From Arthrobacter methylotrophus (lineage in GTDB: Bacteria; Actinomycetota; Actinomycetes; Actinomycetales; Micrococcaceae): a stretch of 64,000 bases of DNA. The DNA lies in assembly GCF_039539965.1 (NCBI RefSeq), contig NZ_BAABED010000001.1:4650001-4714000 (forward strand), in the 5' to 3' direction. Positions 33,755-41,550 of this stretch are shown piece by piece; position 1 is the first letter of the stretch, and every line of letters starts with the position of its first letter. Both the position numbers and the translations under genes were made by a program. Under the pieces are notes generated by a model. That model saw only the letters and a program-made list of their open reading frames with translations, did not search any database and was not told the DNA's origin.

Positions 33755-36289
33755 ATGCAACGATCCAGGCAGAGCGATACGCTATTCCAACAAACCTCTG
33801 CGGGGGCGGACCGGTGGACGGTTGCTTCGGTCCCGGAACGGGGCTGGCCATGGAAAATTCACAGAACCCACTGGACCGCCGCCGCTGCCATGGGCACGGC
33901 GTTATTTGTTCTGGCGACATTCTTCAACGTGGTCCTGCTGGCACCGGCGGCCCAGGCGGCCAGCCTCGTCACCGTGACCCTTACGTTCGATGATGCCCAC
34001 GTCGATCAGATGGCTGCCGCGGCCTACATGAACTCCAAAGGCCTTCACGGAACGTTCTATACGCCGTCAGGCTTTCTAAACTCCGACAGCCTGCACATGA
34101 CAACTGCGCAGGCTCTCGCGCTTCAGGCAGCGGGAAATGAGATTGGGGGACACATCATCACCCACCCCGACCTCGCCCAAGCTGACGCGGGTGAGGTTAC
34201 CCGGCAGGTTTGCGATGACCGCACAAACCTGACAAACATGGGGTTGCGCGTAACGAACTTTGCATACCCATACGCCTCGTCAACCCCGGCTATAGAGACC
34301 ATTGTTCAAGGTTGCGGATACAACAGCGCTCGTGGACTGGGTGATATCGCTAGCCAGATTCCTGCATCAGCGGGTATGCCCCTCGCCGAGACCATGCCTC
34401 CCGCGGACCCCTATCTCACGAAGGCGCCGGACCAAGTCGACAGCACATGGACGCTGCAGAATTTGGAGGACCTGACGCTCAAAGCCGAGCCGGCCGGCGG
34501 CTGGATGCAATACACCTTCCACCACATCAACGTCGCGAATAACCCGCTCAACGTGACTACCGCAAACTTCAATTCCCTCATTGATTTTCTGGTGGCCGAG
34601 CAGGCTGCGGGACGGATCATTGTCAAAACCGTCGACCAAGTGATTGGCGGCACTGTAAAGACCAATCCGGCCGGCCCGCCGCCGCCTGCGCCCATTACGT
34701 CCGGAAATCTGCTCCGTAATCCCGGATTTGAGACCGCCGGCCCTGTCGTGGGAGGGGCGCCTTCGTGTTGGGTTCCGGGAGGCTACGGCAACAACACCTA
34801 TACCTACAGCACGGTGGCCGCGGCCCACACCGGGACCGCTGCCGAACAACTGGTGATGACCACCTACGCGGACGGTGACGCCAAAATACTGCCACCACTT
34901 GATACGGGCCAATGCACCCCAACGGTAACGCCGGGCAAGAGATACACGATGTCGGCTTGGTACAACTCGACGACGAATACCCAATTCGAGCTCTACTACA
35001 GACTGGGCCAGGGCAACTGGCAGTACTGGACGTCGAGTCCGCTCTATCCTGCCTCCGCGGCCTACACCCAGGTCACCTATACCTCTCCACCCGTGCCTGC
35101 CGGTGCCACTGCCATGACTATGGCCCTGACCCTTACCAGCTTGGGAACGCTGGTTACGGACGACTACAGCCTCACGGAAGCAGTGCTACCGCCCGGCGCG
35201 TTCCAGCCCTTGACGCCGATGCGATTGCTCGACACCAGGATCAGCAGCGGCCCCGTGGCTCCCAACGGGACAGTCTCATTCCAGGTCGGTGGAGTGAACG
35301 GAATACCGGCAAGCGTGTCGGCGGTGACCTTTAACCTGACGGTCGCGAACACAACATCATTCGGGTTCGTCACGGCCTACGCCTCTGGCACTGCGAGACC
35401 TAACGCATCCAACGTGAACTATGCCACCGGACAAATCGTCCCGAACCGCGTCACGGTTCCTGTTGGGGCAGATGGCAAGGTCACGCTGTACAACCAGTCC
35501 ACCGGCACCGCCCAGCTGATCGCCGATGTTTCCGGGTATTACGTCGCTGGAACAGCTGCTGCCGCCGGAGCCTTCCAAGCCATCGCGCCAACCAGGTTCC
35601 TTGATACAAGGAGCACCCCCACGCCGGTGGCTCCGAACGGAACCGTATCGTTCCAGGTGGGCGGAGCCAGCGGAATTCCGGCAAGCGTTTCGGCGGTGAC
35701 CTTTAACCTGACGGTCGCGAACCCAACTTCATTCGGGTTCGTCACGGCCTACGCCTCTGGCACTGCGAGACCTAACGCATCCAACGTGAACTACGCCACC
35801 GGACAAATCGTCCCGAACAGCGTCACGGTTCCGGTTGGAGCAGATGGCAAGGTCACGCTGTACAACCAGTCCACCGGCACTGCGCAACTCATAGCCGATG
35901 TTTCGGGATACTACCTGGCAGGCGTAGCAACGCTCCCGGGTACGTTCCAGCCGATCGCCCCAACGCGGTTCCTTGATACAAGGAACACCACGGCTGTGCC
36001 GGGGGACGGAACAATCTCGTTCCAAGTAGGTGGAGTTGGAGGTGTCCCGGCGACCGCGGCAGCGACGGTCTTCAACCTCACAGTTGCCAATCCGACATCG
36101 TTCGGTTTTGTTACGGCCTATCCCTCGGGAGCAGCCCTCCCGAATGCCTCGAACCTGAACTACGCTACCGGACAGATTGTCCCTAATAGCGTCGCTATTC
36201 CAATAGGACCAGATGGAAAGGTCAATCTGTACAACCGTTCCTCCGGTACCGCACAACTCATCGCGGACGTCTCGGGGTATTTCCTCTAA
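33755..36289 (+). CDS. Secreted polysaccharide deacetylase with C-terminal tandem repeat domains
   Basis: An 844-residue exported protein. A hydrophobic signal lies at about 45-68, ending APAAQA-A. The NodB-type deacetylase domain (about 72-290) has TFDDAHVD with metal/catalytic residues Asp79, Asp80 and His82, the metal site GGHIITHPD (His133, His137) and FAYPYAS. A carbohydrate-binding-like domain (NLLRNPGFETAGP, about 310-475) follows. Then come three repeats of 124, 124 and 116 residues. Likely role: removal of acetyl groups from cell-wall or environmental polysaccharide. The start is uncertain: no strong ribosome site is seen at 33755. Confidence 0.87.
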   Translation: MQRSRQSDTLFQQTSAGADRWTVASVPERGWPWKIHRTHWTAAAAMGTALFVLATFFNVVLLAPAAQAASLVTVTLTFDDAHVDQMAAAAYMNSKGLHGTFYTPSGFLNSDSLHMTTAQALALQAAGNEIGGHIITHPDLAQADAGEVTRQVCDDRTNLTNMGLRVTNFAYPYASSTPAIETIVQGCGYNSARGLGDIASQIPASAGMPLAETMPPADPYLTKAPDQVDSTWTLQNLEDLTLKAEPAGGWMQYTFHHINVANNPLNVTTANFNSLIDFLVAEQAAGRIIVKTVDQVIGGTVKTNPAGPPPPAPITSGNLLRNPGFETAGPVVGGAPSCWVPGGYGNNTYTYSTVAAAHTGTAAEQLVMTTYADGDAKILPPLDTGQCTPTVTPGKRYTMSAWYNSTTNTQFELYYRLGQGNWQYWTSSPLYPASAAYTQVTYTSPPVPAGATAMTMALTLTSLGTLVTDDYSLTEAVLPPGAFQPLTPMRLLDTRISSGPVAPNGTVSFQVGGVNGIPASVSAVTFNLTVANTTSFGFVTAYASGTARPNASNVNYATGQIVPNRVTVPVGADGKVTLYNQSTGTAQLIADVSGYYVAGTAAAAGAFQAIAPTRFLDTRSTPTPVAPNGTVSFQVGGASGIPASVSAVTFNLTVANPTSFGFVTAYASGTARPNASNVNYATGQIVPNSVTVPVGADGKVTLYNQSTGTAQLIADVSGYYLAGVATLPGTFQPIAPTRFLDTRNTTAVPGDGTISFQVGGVGGVPATAAATVFNLTVANPTSFGFVTAYPSGAALPNASNLNYATGQIVPNSVAIPIGPDGKVNLYNRSSGTAQLIADVSGYFL
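35195..36286 (+). repeat. Three in-frame 372-base repeats
   Basis: Units begin at 35195, 35567 and 35939, exactly 372 bases apart. Each encodes the pattern RxLDTR ... VTAYxSGxAxPNASNxNY ... LYNxSxGTAQLIADVSGYY. Units 1 and 2 are nearly identical at DNA level over long stretches; unit 3 is more diverged. Such repeats occur at the C-termini of secreted actinobacterial proteins and probably act in surface attachment. Confidence 0.9.
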
Positions 36290-36300
36290 GCAAGGCGCAC

Positions 36301-36337
36301 GAACGACCCCCACCAACAAAATCGGCGGGGGTCGTTC
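36301..36337. terminator. Bidirectional hairpin terminator
   Basis: GAACGACCCCC (36301-36311) pairs perfectly with GGGGGTCGTTC (36327-36337), 11 base pairs with a 15-base loop. It lies 11 bases after the deacetylase stop and before the end of the convergent hydrolase gene, so it can serve both. Confidence 0.75.
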
Positions 36338-36400
36338 CGTGTCTGGACGTCCGTATTGGGGGAGTCTTGCTCAAACCTGGCCGTCCGGGCGGCGGGCGCC

Positions 36401-37105
36401 CTATCCCGTCCGCTCAACCGCAGCGAGAATGGCTTTCCCGAGTTCAACCGGTTTGGTGAATTGGGGCCAGTGTCCGGTAGGCACATCCATGAATTCGACG
36501 TCGTTGATGCGTGCGAGCTCGGCCACAAAGGGGTGGCCCGAGTCGATCCATTCGGCGAGCAGGCTTGAGGGGAACTCGCACGCGATGATGGTTGCGGGGA
36601 CGTCGTAGCGGCGAACATCATGCAAGTGCTGCTTGTCCGTGGCGACATTTTTTGGCTCCGGGATGGCGCGGGCGCGGAAGTCGGTCCGCAGCTCTTCGTT
36701 GAGGTCCACAAGGTCTTCATCCTCGAAAAGCTCCCAAGGGGGCAAAGGCACGGCGTCGCCCTCAGCAGGCAGTTCGTCGTTGATGACACCGCCTTCGCCG
36801 AGCGGGCCACTGTCCACGTAGACCGCCCGGACTACACGGTCCGGGCGGGCGTCGACGGCGCCGTGGATGATGGCACCCCCGCCGGAGTGGCCAACCAGGA
36901 CCACGGGATTGCCGACTGCGTCCACAGCCGCCACTACTGCGTCGATGTGGTCCCTGAGGCCGATGCCGGACCTGGGGGCGTCAATGGCCTCCAGTCCAGG
37001 GAGGGTAAGCGGGTGCACCGTGTGGCCCGCAGCAACGAGCGGCGGCGTGACCTCCGACCACGACGAGGCGTCCAACCAAAATCCGGGAACCATGATGATG
37101 TCCAT
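36401..37105 (-). CDS. Alpha/beta hydrolase
   Basis: A 234-residue alpha/beta-hydrolase-fold protein. The opening MDIIMVPGFWLDASSWSEV has the oxyanion-hole region. The nucleophile elbow is VLVGHSGGGAII, with Ser as nucleophile, and the terminal catalytic His is in PTGHWPQFTKP. The family includes esterases and related hydrolases; the substrate is unknown. It is convergent with the deacetylase gene and lies 74 bases downstream of the MobA-like gene on the same strand, so it may be co-transcribed with that aromatic hydroxylase. Confidence 0.87.
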   Translation of the reverse strand: MDIIMVPGFWLDASSWSEVTPPLVAAGHTVHPLTLPGLEAIDAPRSGIGLRDHIDAVVAAVDAVGNPVVLVGHSGGGAIIHGAVDARPDRVVRAVYVDSGPLGEGGVINDELPAEGDAVPLPPWELFEDEDLVDLNEELRTDFRARAIPEPKNVATDKQHLHDVRRYDVPATIIACEFPSSLLAEWIDSGHPFVAELARINDVEFMDVPTGHWPQFTKPVELGKAILAAVERTG

Positions 37106-37179
37106 GCCGGTACCCTACGACGAGCTACGGACAGAATGAACCCGTTCGCAGGTCAATCGAGGCGGCCCGCTCCAACGGT

Positions 37180-39114
37180 TCACACTGTTTCGGACGCTCC
37201 GACGCGAAGGAGCGGTGCGAAGAACGCGGCGAGCTCCGCCGTCGCGGTCAAGGGCAGCACGTTCGCCACGTACTGGTCCGGACGCACCACCACCACCACG
37301 CCGCCACGGTCCAGGCCACGCAACTCAAAGATGTCCGCCGTCGGATCCGTGGCGTAGACGTTCTCGAGGTAGCTGAGCTTGAACGGCCCCACTTGCGGCT
37401 TGAACGCCGACGGCACGGCGCCGATTTCAACGCCCGTGTGATCCTGCTGGTAGATCACCTTCACGTCGAACCATGCGTCCCGGTCAGCACCCGACGGCGT
37501 TGCGGCCAGCGGTGAGTCCGGTGAGTTCGTGATCCACTCGGCAAAGTCGGCGACGGGCGCCCCGTGTGCCGTTTCCTGTTGTGCCGTTCCGGCGGATGCC
37601 GTTCCGGCGGATGCCGCGTCAGCGAAGACGTAGATCCGCCAGCGGCCGTCCGCCTTGGCCTGGTGGCCGAGCTGCAGCGGGTTGGTGTCGCAGACCCGGA
37701 TCACGGGCGCCGACTTGAAGCGTTTCCCGATGGTGAAGCCGGTTGCTAGGCCTTGGTGTGCTGGCTCGGCGATGAGTCGCGAGGGGGCGTACTGGGTCAT
37801 GAAACCGGCGGGGAATTCGGCGGTGCTGACATAGAAGTCCTCAAGCTCGGAGGGGTTTTCGAATTCCTCGGGCTTCTTCGCCATGAGCGTGGACCACTGT
37901 TTGTCGAAGTCGATGAGGTTCTTCGCGATTACCTGGCGTTCGGCCGAGTACGTGGACAGCAGGCTCTCCGGACTGCGGCCCTCCAGCACGTGCCCGAGCT
38001 TCCACGCCAGGTTGAAGCCGTCCTGCATGGAAACGTTCATGCCCTGCCCGGCTTTGGCGCTATGGGTGTGGCAGGCATCGCCGGTAATGAACACACGCGG
38101 CGTGCGGGTGCCGCGCCCGTCCGGCAGGACGTCGTCGAACCTGTCCGTGAGGCGGTGGCCCACTTCGTACACGCTGTGCCAGGCGACGTTTCGCACATCG
38201 AGGGTGTACGGATGGATGATTTCGTTGGCCTTGGCGATAATCTCCTCGATGGAGGTGTTGCGGACGGCGCCCTTGTCATGGGAGTCGACCTCGCCGAGGT
38301 CCACGTACATGCGGAAGAGGTGCCCGCCTTCGCGCGGGATCAGCAGGATGCTGCCTGCCTCGCCCTGGATGGCACACTTCAAGCGGATGTCCGGGAAGTC
38401 CGTGACGGCAAGGACGTCCATGACGCCCCAAGCATGGTTGGCTTGGTCGCCGGCGAGCGTGCAGCCGATCGACTCCCGCACCTTGCTGCGTGCGCCGTCA
38501 GCGCCGACGACGTATTTGGCCCGGACAACGCGCTCTTGGCCCGCGTGGGGACCGGCCGTGTGGAGGAGCGTCACGGTGACCGGGTAGTCGCCTTCGCCGG
38601 TGACGTTGAGGCCGCGGAACTCGTAGCCGTAGTCGGGTGACATGCGGGTGGGGGAGTTCGCCATGAACTCTGCGAAGTAGTCCAGTACGCGGGCCTGATT
38701 GACGATGAGGTGAGGGAACTCGCTGATGCCCATTTCGTCGTCGACGGCGCGGGCCGCCCGGTTGATGCGCGAGGGGTCGGCGGGGTCCGGCTTCCAGAAT
38801 GCCATCTCGGTGATCCGGTACGCCTCTGCGATGATCCGCTCGGCGAAGCCGAAGGCCTGGAAGGTCTCGACACTTCGGGCTTGGATGCCGTCCGCCTGGC
38901 CAATCGCGAGCCTCCCGTCGCGGCGCTCCACGATCCGTGTGGTGATGCCCGGGAACTGGGACAGCTGTGCGGCGGCGAGCATACCCGCGGGCCCGCTGCC
39001 GACGATGAGCACATCGACCTCGTCGGGAAGGTCTGCTGGTCGGTTGATTCCGACGCCGGCAACCGCTTGGACTCGCGGGTCACCGGATACGTATCCGTGG
39101 TGATGGAACTGCAC
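37180..39114 (-). CDS. FAD-dependent aromatic hydroxylase, 3-hydroxybenzoate 4-monooxygenase (MobA)-like
   Basis: A 644-residue class A flavoprotein monooxygenase. FAD motif VGSGPAG lies at 38-44, the middle motif in YVVGADGARSKVRESIG, and the second FAD motif in FITGDACHTHSAKAGQGMN. A C-terminal thioredoxin-like dimerisation domain starts near residue 460, as in phenol hydroxylases. The start MQFHHHGYVSGDP and LGHQAKADGRWR agree with MobA as I remember it. It hydroxylates a phenolic acid ring. Because it is divergent from the homoprotocatechuate operon, the true substrate may be 3- or 4-hydroxyphenylacetate rather than 3-hydroxybenzoate. Confidence 0.87.
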   Translation of the reverse strand: MQFHHHGYVSGDPRVQAVAGVGINRPADLPDEVDVLIVGSGPAGMLAAAQLSQFPGITTRIVERRDGRLAIGQADGIQARSVETFQAFGFAERIIAEAYRITEMAFWKPDPADPSRINRAARAVDDEMGISEFPHLIVNQARVLDYFAEFMANSPTRMSPDYGYEFRGLNVTGEGDYPVTVTLLHTAGPHAGQERVVRAKYVVGADGARSKVRESIGCTLAGDQANHAWGVMDVLAVTDFPDIRLKCAIQGEAGSILLIPREGGHLFRMYVDLGEVDSHDKGAVRNTSIEEIIAKANEIIHPYTLDVRNVAWHSVYEVGHRLTDRFDDVLPDGRGTRTPRVFITGDACHTHSAKAGQGMNVSMQDGFNLAWKLGHVLEGRSPESLLSTYSAERQVIAKNLIDFDKQWSTLMAKKPEEFENPSELEDFYVSTAEFPAGFMTQYAPSRLIAEPAHQGLATGFTIGKRFKSAPVIRVCDTNPLQLGHQAKADGRWRIYVFADAASAGTASAGTAQQETAHGAPVADFAEWITNSPDSPLAATPSGADRDAWFDVKVIYQQDHTGVEIGAVPSAFKPQVGPFKLSYLENVYATDPTADIFELRGLDRGGVVVVVRPDQYVANVLPLTATAELAAFFAPLLRVGASETV

Positions 39115-39158
39115 GGGCTTTTCCTCACTTCGTTGTGTGGTGGTCTATCGTCTTCGAG

Positions 39159-39191
39159 TTCGATAATGGAACGCAAAGTTCTATTATCGAA
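39159..39191. promoter_or_regulatory. Inverted repeat TTCGATAATGGAAC / GTTCTATTATCGAA
   Basis: Arms of 14 bases (39159-39172 and 39178-39191) with one mismatch and a 5-base spacer, 44 bases before the start of the MobA-like hydroxylase gene. Sites of the form TTCGATAAT with an inverted partner are typical of IclR-family regulators of aromatic pathways. Confidence 0.55.
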
Positions 39192-39269
39192 ACAACTCCT
39201 TGATCCAAGACTCTACGGCAGGTGTGGCGCAGGTTACAAGTGATCCCGGAAGTGCCCGAGAGTACGGGG

Positions 39270-39311
39270 TTGACGACCCGAAATTCCTGGGTAATAGTTA
39301 TCGTATACGAT
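39270..39311 (+). promoter_or_regulatory. Promoter and GntR-type operator of the homoprotocatechuate operon
   Basis: TTGACG at 39270-39275 makes a good -35 box; a weak -10 (TAATAG, 39292-39297) follows after 16 bases. The exact palindrome ATCGTATACGAT at 39300-39311 overlaps the expected transcription start. It has the T-x-G-T ... A-C-x-A form of FadR/VanR-type GntR operators, and a GntR gene of this type is encoded in the operon. Bound protein would block transcription. Confidence 0.6.
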
Positions 39312-39335
39312 TTCGTACTCGATGAGGAGTGAAAC

Positions 39336-40793
39336 TTGGAACAGGTCACCGACCACACCCTGGCCGCGGCCCGCAAGGTCATCGCGGTGCATATCAACTA
39401 CCCCAGCCGGGCAGCGCAGCGCGGCCGCACACCGGAACAGCCCTCGTATTTCCTGAAGCCTTCGTCGTCCCTTGCGCTCAGCGGGTCACGGGTGGAGCGC
39501 CCGGCCGGCTGTGAACTCCTTGGTTACGAGGGCGAGATTGCGCTGGTCATTGGCAAGACCGCCCGCCGGGTCGGTGTTGAGGATGCCTGGGGCCATGTCG
39601 GCTGGGTCACGGCGAGCAACGACCTCGGCGTTTACGACCTCCGCTACGCGGACAAGGGCTCCAACCTCCGCTCCAAGGGCGGGGATTGCTTCACGCCGGT
39701 GGGCCCGGGGCTGATCCCGGCGGCCGACGTCGACCCCTCCGCGCTGCGGATCCGCACCTGGCACAACGGCGAACTGGTCCAGGACGACACCACCGAAGAC
39801 CTCCTGTTCCCTTTTGCACGCCTCGTCGCTGATCTTTCCCAGCTCCTCACGCTCGAAACCGGCGACATCATCCTGACCGGCACCCCGGCCGGGGCGTCGG
39901 TCGCGAAGCCGGGTGACGTCGTCGAGGTCGAGGTCACCGCAGGCGGCCTCAGCAGCGGCCGCCTGACCACCACCGTGACGGAGGGTACGACGGCGTTCGC
40001 GGACTTCGGTGCCCGGCCCAAGTCCGATGACACCCAGCGGGAGGAAGCGTACGGTTCGCGGGAAGCGGCGGGCTTGCCTCCTGTGGAAGGCATCGTTCCG
40101 GTCCTGAGCCCGGAGCTGAAGAAGAAACTGGAAGGCGTCGCCACGGCCACCCTGTCCTCCCAGTTGCGCAAGCGCGGGCTGAACAACGTGAGTATCGACG
40201 GTCTGCAGGCCACCCGCCCGGACCGTCGCGTCGTCGGTCTGGCCCGGACCCTGCGGTACGTTCCCAACCGCGAGGATCTGTTCACAACCCATGGCGGTGG
40301 TTTCAATGCGCAGAAGAAGGCGATCGATTCCGTGAACGAGGGCGAAATCCTGGTCATGGAAGCCCGGGGCGAGAAGGGCACCGGGACCGTGGGGGACATC
40401 CTGGCCCTGCGTGCCCAGGTCCGGGGTGCTGCGGCCATCATCACCGACGGCGGGGTGCGCGACTACACGGCGGTGGCAGGACTGGACATGCCCACCTATT
40501 TCGCCAATCCGCACCCGGCCGTGCTCGGCCGACGCCACATCCCGTGGGACACGGACATCACCATCGCCTGCGGCGGCGCCACGGTCCAGCCCGGGGACAT
40601 TATCGTGGCGGATTCGGACGGCATCCTGGTGATTCCGCCGGCCGTCGCCGAAGAGCTCGTGGACGATTGCATCGAGCAGGAGAAGGAAGAGGCCTTTATT
40701 TTCGAGATGGTCAAGCAGGGCAACAGCGTGGACGGTCTCTATCCGATGAACGCGCAGTGGCGTGCCCGCTACGAGCAAACGAGCCCAAAGTGA
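39336..40793 (+). CDS. FAH-family isomerase/decarboxylase fused to an RraA-like aldolase/decarboxylase domain
   Basis: A 485-residue fusion. Residues about 1-215 form a fumarylacetoacetate-hydrolase-type domain (LLGYEGEIALVIGKTARRVG, ASNDLGVYDLRYADKGSN, ILTGTPAGASV). Residues about 250-470 form an RraA/HMG-aldolase-type domain (ATATLSSQLRKRGLNNVS, RGAAAIITDGGVRDYT, QPGDIIVADSDGILVIPP). By position the FAH part should decarboxylate and isomerise 5-oxopent-3-ene-1,2,5-tricarboxylate (HpaG/HpcE step). The RraA part may share the decarboxylation. It starts with TTG at 39336 behind GAGGAG, and overlaps the GntR gene by four bases. Confidence 0.85.
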   Translation: MEQVTDHTLAAARKVIAVHINYPSRAAQRGRTPEQPSYFLKPSSSLALSGSRVERPAGCELLGYEGEIALVIGKTARRVGVEDAWGHVGWVTASNDLGVYDLRYADKGSNLRSKGGDCFTPVGPGLIPAADVDPSALRIRTWHNGELVQDDTTEDLLFPFARLVADLSQLLTLETGDIILTGTPAGASVAKPGDVVEVEVTAGGLSSGRLTTTVTEGTTAFADFGARPKSDDTQREEAYGSREAAGLPPVEGIVPVLSPELKKKLEGVATATLSSQLRKRGLNNVSIDGLQATRPDRRVVGLARTLRYVPNREDLFTTHGGGFNAQKKAIDSVNEGEILVMEARGEKGTGTVGDILALRAQVRGAAAIITDGGVRDYTAVAGLDMPTYFANPHPAVLGRRHIPWDTDITIACGGATVQPGDIIVADSDGILVIPPAVAEELVDDCIEQEKEEAFIFEMVKQGNSVDGLYPMNAQWRARYEQTSPK

Positions 40794-41491
40794 CTGAAAC
40801 CGCCGTCGGGAGCGTCGCCGCGGGCGAGAAGACCGGGAGCAAGTCCGAGCAGGCTTATGCGGCCGTGAAAGCGCGCATCGTGGAGGGTACCTACACCCCG
40901 GGTTACCGGCTGGTACTGGCCAAGATTGCCGAGGATCTGGGCGTCAGCGTGGTCCCGGTCCGGGAGGCCATCCGCCGACTGGAGGCCGAGGGGCTCGTGA
41001 AGTTCGAGCGGAATGTCGGCGCTACCGTGTCCGGGATCGACCCGACCGAGTACCTCTATACGATGCAGACCCTGAGCATCGTCGAAGGGGCGGCGACCGC
41101 GTTGTCCGCACCGCTGATCGGCGCGGCGGACATAGCCCGGGCCCGTGCGGTGAACGCGCAGATGCGGGACTGCCTGGAGCATTTCGATCCGGTCCGCTTC
41201 ACGGCTTTGAACCAGGATTTTCACGGCGTCCTCTTTGAACACTGCCCCAATCCGCACATCCTGGACCTCGTGCACCGGGGCTGGAACCGGCTCGCGTCGA
41301 TCAGAGCCTCGACCTTTCGCTTCGTCCCCGGCCGCGCCCAGGAATCCGTACAGGAACACGATGCGCTGCTGCAGCTCATCGAGTCCGGTGCCGATTCCGA
41401 CACCATCGAACAGGCCGCCCGCCGCCACCGCAGCGCCACCCTGGAAGCGTACCTCGCCCAAAGCAACGCGGGGTCACTTAGCGCCCATTAG
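40790..41491 (+). CDS. GntR-family (FadR/FCD type) regulator of the aromatic operon
   Basis: A 233-residue regulator. The winged helix has SEQAYAAVKARIVEGTYTPG and LAKIAEDLGVSVVPVREAIR, and the C-terminal FCD domain contains a metal-type site pattern (DFHGVLFEHCPN, VQEHDALLQLI, ARRHRSATLEA). It starts with GTG at 40790, overlapping the fusion gene stop as GTGA. It most likely represses the operon at the palindrome 39300-39311 until an aromatic acid or ring-cleavage product binds. Its last codons lie in the left arm of a large hairpin. Confidence 0.9.
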   Translation: MTETAVGSVAAGEKTGSKSEQAYAAVKARIVEGTYTPGYRLVLAKIAEDLGVSVVPVREAIRRLEAEGLVKFERNVGATVSGIDPTEYLYTMQTLSIVEGAATALSAPLIGAADIARARAVNAQMRDCLEHFDPVRFTALNQDFHGVLFEHCPNPHILDLVHRGWNRLASIRASTFRFVPGRAQESVQEHDALLQLIESGADSDTIEQAARRHRSATLEAYLAQSNAGSLSAH

Positions 41492-41527
41492 ACGGCCCAA
41501 CTTAGGCCGTAAGTGACCCCGCGTTGC
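41463..41527. repeat. 18-base perfect inverted repeat between the GntR gene and hpaE
   Basis: GCAACGCGGGGTCACTTA (41463-41480) pairs with TAAGTGACCCCGCGTTGC (41510-41527) without mismatch; the 29-base loop includes the GntR stop codon. It could attenuate transcription into hpaE or protect the downstream message. It might also be a dispersed palindromic element. Confidence 0.75.
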
Positions 41528-41550
41528 GACTAGTACTAAGGAAAGAAACA

